A stretch of 7,484 bases of DNA from JANOSH01 sp031415695. Its GTDB lineage: Bacteria > Actinomycetota > Acidimicrobiia > Acidimicrobiales > Ilumatobacteraceae. The notes below the pieces were generated by a model that did no database searches, was not told where the DNA came from, and saw only the letters and a program-made list of their open reading frames with translations. Made by a program: the position numbers and the translations under genes. Shown in pieces: positions 4,386 to 7,484 of the stretch. Every line of letters starts with the position of its first letter. Position 1 is the stretch's first letter. The stretch covers positions 1 through 7,484 of the forward strand of contig JANOSH010000024.1 of the NCBI GenBank assembly GCA_031415695.1. Reading direction: 5' to 3'.

Positions 4386-6193
4386 TTATCCCAACCTTCC
4401 CAATCGTTTTCCTGATGTGACCTTTGACCACCGATAGTGATCTGCTTGTCCTGACCCACCGACTCAACCGTAGGCGTCTCGCCCAACATGTCACGAACCT
4501 TGCGAGCCATCTCGCCAACCTCCGTGTCAGGAGTGTACGGCAACAAAGGAGGCTCAATGAAATGGGTCGCAACAGAAATCGCCAGACCCATCACCGTATC
4601 ATCAAACTTGCTTCCGTTACCGTTCATGAAGTTGCCTTTATCGTCAACCACATAGTTCTTCATCTCATTGTACGTGTCCTCATCATGAAGTATAAGCCCC
4701 ATCGTACTGCCGCCGACCACCTGCACCGGCTGAGCCAACAAGTCAACCACCCGGCTGATAGCGAAATGTTTGGAGGTGTTGTTCGTGCCCCAACCAAACA
4801 CGTCATGGTTCACCTTGCCGGGGGTTTTATCCACCTTCTGAGACTCGTAGATATTCGGGTAGCCAATGCCCACCAGATAGCCGACAGTCGCATACCCTGG
4901 ACCCTCTTTCTCAGGTGCGATCTGCGCCCAATTATAGAACTGCCCCAACAACGCACATTGCCGACCGAACTCTGTCGGGTCCATATGCTTGCGCAGCACA
5001 GCACATTGCTCAAGTGTACGACGACTAATCACCTGAGCGCAAGCTGCATCACCCACCGTTGTATGCGTCGGATCAGCACCAATCTGATACACACCCCAGT
5101 TGCGATCCTTCGCCGGGTAACGGTAAATCTTGAGGTTCCCCTTAGGATGCTCACGGAACTCAACTTCCCTGTCATTCACCTTGAACAAGTTGCCGACCTT
5201 TGGTTTCATCGGCTTGTAATGGGTGTTCAGATCAGGCAACCTAAACACGTTGCGACCTGATGTGAGGAACGCCTCATTTGCATGAGATGGATACTCCTGC
5301 CGGAACTTGTCCACATCATTGCCGCACAAGTTCACGATCGCCCACCTTCGCCACAACAGTCGATCAGGTTGCACACCCATCGCCTTGAGGATGATCTCAT
5401 CTTCATTCAGTTCTCCAAGCTGCGAATACTTGGCTTGTTCATGGCCGGGGATGTACGCTGAACGGTACTCGGGGTGAGTCCACCAAGGGTAGAACTTAGG
5501 TACGAACTCTGACTGCCCTGTTTCAGCATCAACCCACGTCGAGTGGAAGAAGTTGCCGATACCGTTCGCTGTGGATTCGTACGCAATGAACGTCAAACCG
5601 AAGCTCGGAATTGACTGCCTCAATCCCGTCACAAGCTCATCAGGCTTATCCCAGAATGCAACCTCTGAACCGTGCAATGCGTGAAGGGTCTTACTCCGTC
5701 CAGCGGACGTGTTCTTTGCAGTGGCGACCACAATGTTCGATTGCAGATCAGACCACATCAACTGCTTTCGTGCACTGTATTTCTCGGTGTGCATGTCTTT
5801 GAACTGGTACGTGTCCCAGTACCGCTTAGTCATTGTAAGGATGTGCTCAGCGGAATCACCCTCATGGCTGATGATCAACGACTGATAGTTCTCATACAAA
5901 ATACTGAGGACGAAAATGACTGCCTCGATGATGGTACTCAACCCCATTTGGCGAGCCTTGAGCACGATGATGCGGACCATCCCATTCTCGTTGATTTGAC
6001 GTTCAATCTCGTCAAGCAAGTCCTCCTGAGCGGGGTTGATCACCTCCCCGATCCGTCGAATACCACGTTCTTTCGTCTGAATCTTGAGTTCGTAGATGAG
6101 CGGCTTGATACTCACCTTGCGACTGTCTAAGGGTCGGCGTGTCGGTCCATCCTCAGAGGGGTCGTCGGCGGCATCTGAGAGCATGAGGGTCAC
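4382..6193 (-). CDS. terL: Terminase large subunit (DNA-packaging ATPase/nuclease)
   Basis: TerL is the motor that docks on the portal, pumps DNA into the prohead using ATP and cuts the concatemer. The 603 residues show both domains. In the ATPase domain, KARQMGLST (79-87) is the Walker A loop, LHGSEVAFWD (173-182) the Walker B region with E177 as likely catalytic carboxylate, and YESTANG (205-211) the coupling motif. In the RNase H-like nuclease domain, GADPT (372-376, D374) with GDAA (381-384), IAPEKEGPG (425-433, E428) and KFDDTVMGLA (529-538, D531 and D532) supply the acidic metal ligands. Residues 1-25 are acidic and probably flexible; the C-terminal 30 or so are polar. The start is GTG at 6193, six bases after a GAGG site, overlapping the previous stop as GTGA. 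The in-frame ATG at 6184 is an alternative. TerL identity is firm; headful versus cohesive-end cutting cannot be told. Confidence 0.96.
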   Translation of the reverse strand: MTLMLSDAADDPSEDGPTRRPLDSRKVSIKPLIYELKIQTKERGIRRIGEVINPAQEDLLDEIERQINENGMVRIIVLKARQMGLSTIIEAVIFVLSILYENYQSLIISHEGDSAEHILTMTKRYWDTYQFKDMHTEKYSARKQLMWSDLQSNIVVATAKNTSAGRSKTLHALHGSEVAFWDKPDELVTGLRQSIPSFGLTFIAYESTANGIGNFFHSTWVDAETGQSEFVPKFYPWWTHPEYRSAYIPGHEQAKYSQLGELNEDEIILKAMGVQPDRLLWRRWAIVNLCGNDVDKFRQEYPSHANEAFLTSGRNVFRLPDLNTHYKPMKPKVGNLFKVNDREVEFREHPKGNLKIYRYPAKDRNWGVYQIGADPTHTTVGDAACAQVISRRTLEQCAVLRKHMDPTEFGRQCALLGQFYNWAQIAPEKEGPGYATVGYLVGIGYPNIYESQKVDKTPGKVNHDVFGWGTNNTSKHFAISRVVDLLAQPVQVVGGSTMGLILHDEDTYNEMKNYVVDDKGNFMNGNGSKFDDTVMGLAISVATHFIEPPLLPYTPDTEVGEMARKVRDMLGETPTVESVGQDKQITIGGQRSHQENDWEGWDK

Positions 6194-6474
6194 GTTTCGC
6201 CTCGCATCTGTTCCCTGAGCCGGTCGTACGCCTTTCTCTGCTCAACATCTGCCTCAGTTGTCTGCGTCTGGCGTAGGGCTTCCAACATGTGCGGCGTGAG
6301 GGTTTTCATCAACGCCATCTTGTCGCTCATTGAACCGTGTTCCATCGTGAACAAAGCAACTGCGATTGATTGGCGAACCAACCCTTTAAGTAGCTTCTGT
6401 AGCTCGGGGTCACGTGCCACAATGTCTTTGCTGAGAGCGTTCAGCGACTCATTCCGTTGCGGTGTGTTCGCCAC
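6190..6474 (-). CDS. Small helical protein (94 aa), candidate small terminase subunit
   Basis: The product is charged and almost free of glycine and proline beyond its first residues, consistent with an all-helical fold. A hydrophobic central segment (LVRQSIAVALFTM, 32-44) and LMKTLTPHMLEALRQ (55-69) are followed by a strongly charged C-terminal helix (EADVEQRKAYDRLREQMRGE, 74-93). It lies directly upstream of TerL with a four-base GTGA overlap, the usual place of a small terminase. However, no helix-turn-helix is evident, and it is short for that role, so the assignment is only positional. The start is GTG at 6474, five bases after the previous stop, with only a weak GGAT as ribosome-binding site. 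No other ATG or GTG upstream in frame is available. The gene is well supported by its tight fit between neighbours. Confidence 0.8.
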   Translation of the reverse strand: MANTPQRNESLNALSKDIVARDPELQKLLKGLVRQSIAVALFTMEHGSMSDKMALMKTLTPHMLEALRQTQTTEADVEQRKAYDRLREQMRGET

Positions 6475-6479
6475 CTTAG

Positions 6480-6923
6480 TTATCCAATCTCTGCGTCATC
6501 ATCTAAGGCTTCAAGTTCTCGTTGCATCTTCTCAAGGAACGCCTCGATCGGCACCTTGTATACTCTGATGTACAGCATGGCGTCTGTGGATGCGAACGCT
6601 GCATCGAGTGCCGCATGTGCGTACGCTTGGGGGATTGCCATCAGCATCGTGTAGTAGCCGTGTGCACCAAGTTGTGATTGGGTGACTTTGGCACTGAGGT
6701 CGGTGATGTGGATTACATCGGAGGCCACTTCCTCCCAATCCAATGACGGATAGTCCGCCATCTTCTTTGCTGCACCTGATGAACCTGATTTTGTGAGTTG
6801 TTTCTCACCAGAAGTTTTTGCTGCTTCCCTTGCTCGTGCACGTTGGGTGGCTTTGCCCTCTGCTGACTTGACCGATGACCGTTTGCCACCGGCATCTGAT
6901 GGTGTTCGTGGTGCGAGAGGCAT
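6480..6923 (-). CDS. Hypothetical protein with basic N-terminal tail (147 aa)
   Basis: The first 55 residues are low in complexity and rich in Lys, Arg, Ala and Ser (for example KATQRARAREAAK, 24-36), a disordered basic tail suited to nucleic-acid or acidic-partner contact. From about residue 58 the sequence becomes ordered: YPSLDWEEVASDVIHITDL (58-76), then helices rich in alanine and aromatics (GYYTMLMAIPQAYAHAALDA, 89-108) and an acidic end (LEALDDDAEIG). No family is recognised. The ATG at 6923 shares one base with the previous stop (TGATG), and no good ribosome-binding site is seen, so translation probably depends on coupling. Two genes upstream of TerL, it is another positional candidate for the DNA-recognising small terminase. 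That is speculative. Confidence 0.8.
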   Translation of the reverse strand: MPLAPRTPSDAGGKRSSVKSAEGKATQRARAREAAKTSGEKQLTKSGSSGAAKKMADYPSLDWEEVASDVIHITDLSAKVTQSQLGAHGYYTMLMAIPQAYAHAALDAAFASTDAMLYIRVYKVPIEAFLEKMQRELEALDDDAEIG

Positions 6924-7438
6924 CAGTATGCTGCTTTCAGGCCAGGAACCCCGAATGGTTCGTCCGAATCAAGTCCACTGTCGGGCATCATTGCTGCACC
7001 CATATGCAAAGGCCCATCTTCACCAGGTAGAAACCTGTCAGATGGGTCATCGTGGTAATCATGTTCGCCAATACCAGCGGGAACAGGCAGGTTGTACCCC
7101 CCGTTTCCGCCTAGCCCGTACTTCCGCATGATCTGCTCGACGCCAGGGAGCAGATTGGGTGTCTGCGGGGTGGGTTGTTGCGGTGACCAGGCTGTTTTTA
7201 CGGAATCCTGCATCAAAACCATCTGTTTCGCCACTGCTGAGGACACTTGTTCCATCATTTGATCAGCCAAGTCTTGCCCTCGTTGCAGAGCGGCCGACTC
7301 ACGTGTAACAGACGCAGCGGATTCGATGAAAAGCCGGTCGTGAAGTGCGTCAATGCGGCCTTGGAGGGACCATATGTAGGCACCAGCCAGGGCGATCACC
7401 AGTACAAGGGATACGAGAGCGAAGTACATAGCAGGCAT
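6923..7438 (-). CDS. Membrane-anchored coiled-coil protein (171 aa)
   Basis: Residues 4-23 form one clear hydrophobic membrane segment (MYFALVSLVLVIALAGAYIW), with no cleavage site, followed by a charged helical stretch (24-81) likely to form a coiled coil. A proline-rich spacer (85-98) leads to a glycine- and aspartate-rich tail with many His and Met residues. Single-pass anchor plus coiled coil resembles inner-membrane lysis proteins such as Rz-like spanins in outline only; there is no family match, and other membrane roles are equally possible. The ATG at 7438 lacks a good ribosome-binding site. The frame stays open to the right edge without another ATG or GTG, so a start outside the window cannot be excluded; a TAG in another frame at 7467-7469 may instead end an upstream gene. 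The stop overlaps the next start as TGATG. Confidence 0.75.
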   Translation of the reverse strand: MPAMYFALVSLVLVIALAGAYIWSLQGRIDALHDRLFIESAASVTRESAALQRGQDLADQMMEQVSSAVAKQMVLMQDSVKTAWSPQQPTPQTPNLLPGVEQIMRKYGLGGNGGYNLPVPAGIGEHDYHDDPSDRFLPGEDGPLHMGAAMMPDSGLDSDEPFGVPGLKAAY

Positions 7439-7484
7439 CTTACTTGGTCTACGGGGTTCAAGTCCACTATGAGGAAAATGACAG

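Noticed and set aside
4424..5260. Long plus-strand open frame (278 codons) opposite TerL
   Set aside because: It lies wholly antisense to an unambiguous TerL gene, has no recognisable domain or good ribosome-binding site, and its His/Arg-rich composition is typical of a mirror frame.
7453..7465. GGGGTTCAAGTCC, resembling a tRNA T-arm or an attachment-site core
   Set aside because: Two of five T-stem pairs fail, no CCA end or matching acceptor stem is found, and no anticodon arm lies upstream. A chance match at the window edge is more likely, though a longer contig could revisit it as an att site.

Overview
The window is a piece of a tailed double-stranded DNA phage genome (Caudoviricetes), or a prophage. 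It covers part of the DNA-packaging and virion-structure block. The two firm anchors are a large terminase subunit (TerL, minus strand, 4382-6193) and a portal protein (minus strand, 1435-3327). No host gene, rRNA, tRNA, integrase, IS element or CRISPR array was found. The host cannot be named. Three of the eleven minus-strand genes start with GTG, a typical phage/actinobacterial HNH endonuclease is present, and a TAnnnT box lies just before an ATG. These hint at an actinobacterial host, but that is inference only. Spot counts give about 53% G+C in the TerL gene.

Transcription runs right to left. From the right edge come a membrane-anchored coiled-coil protein (6923-7438), a protein with a basic tail (6480-6923), a small helical protein (6190-6474, possible small terminase), TerL, a 49-residue cysteine-rich protein (4236-4385) and an FmdB-like zinc-ribbon protein (3868-4239). 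After an interruption come the portal, a 64-residue protein with LLE repeats (1241-1435), a short tail-fibre-like protein (860-1237), a 138-residue probable virion protein (439-855) and a glycine-rich adhesin-like protein that runs off the left edge (1-442). Almost every junction is a 1-4 base start/stop overlap or a gap of at most 5 bases, so this is one tightly coupled late operon.

The interruption is a free-standing HNH endonuclease on the plus strand (3389-3826). It is clearly AT-rich (21 G+C of 60 bases in each of 3421-3480 and 3481-3540). It has a possible leaderless promoter and is followed by a perfect 8-bp hairpin. It looks like a mobile homing gene that landed between the zinc-ribbon gene and the portal.

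The genes fit one process: TerL pumps DNA through the portal, and small zinc proteins sit between these two genes. The genes after the portal look like host-contact or tail-fibre parts, not the protease and capsid genes commonly found next to a portal. The most unusual content is the coupled pair of small zinc-type proteins between TerL and portal, the inserted HNH gene, and the run of short fibre-like proteins after the portal.
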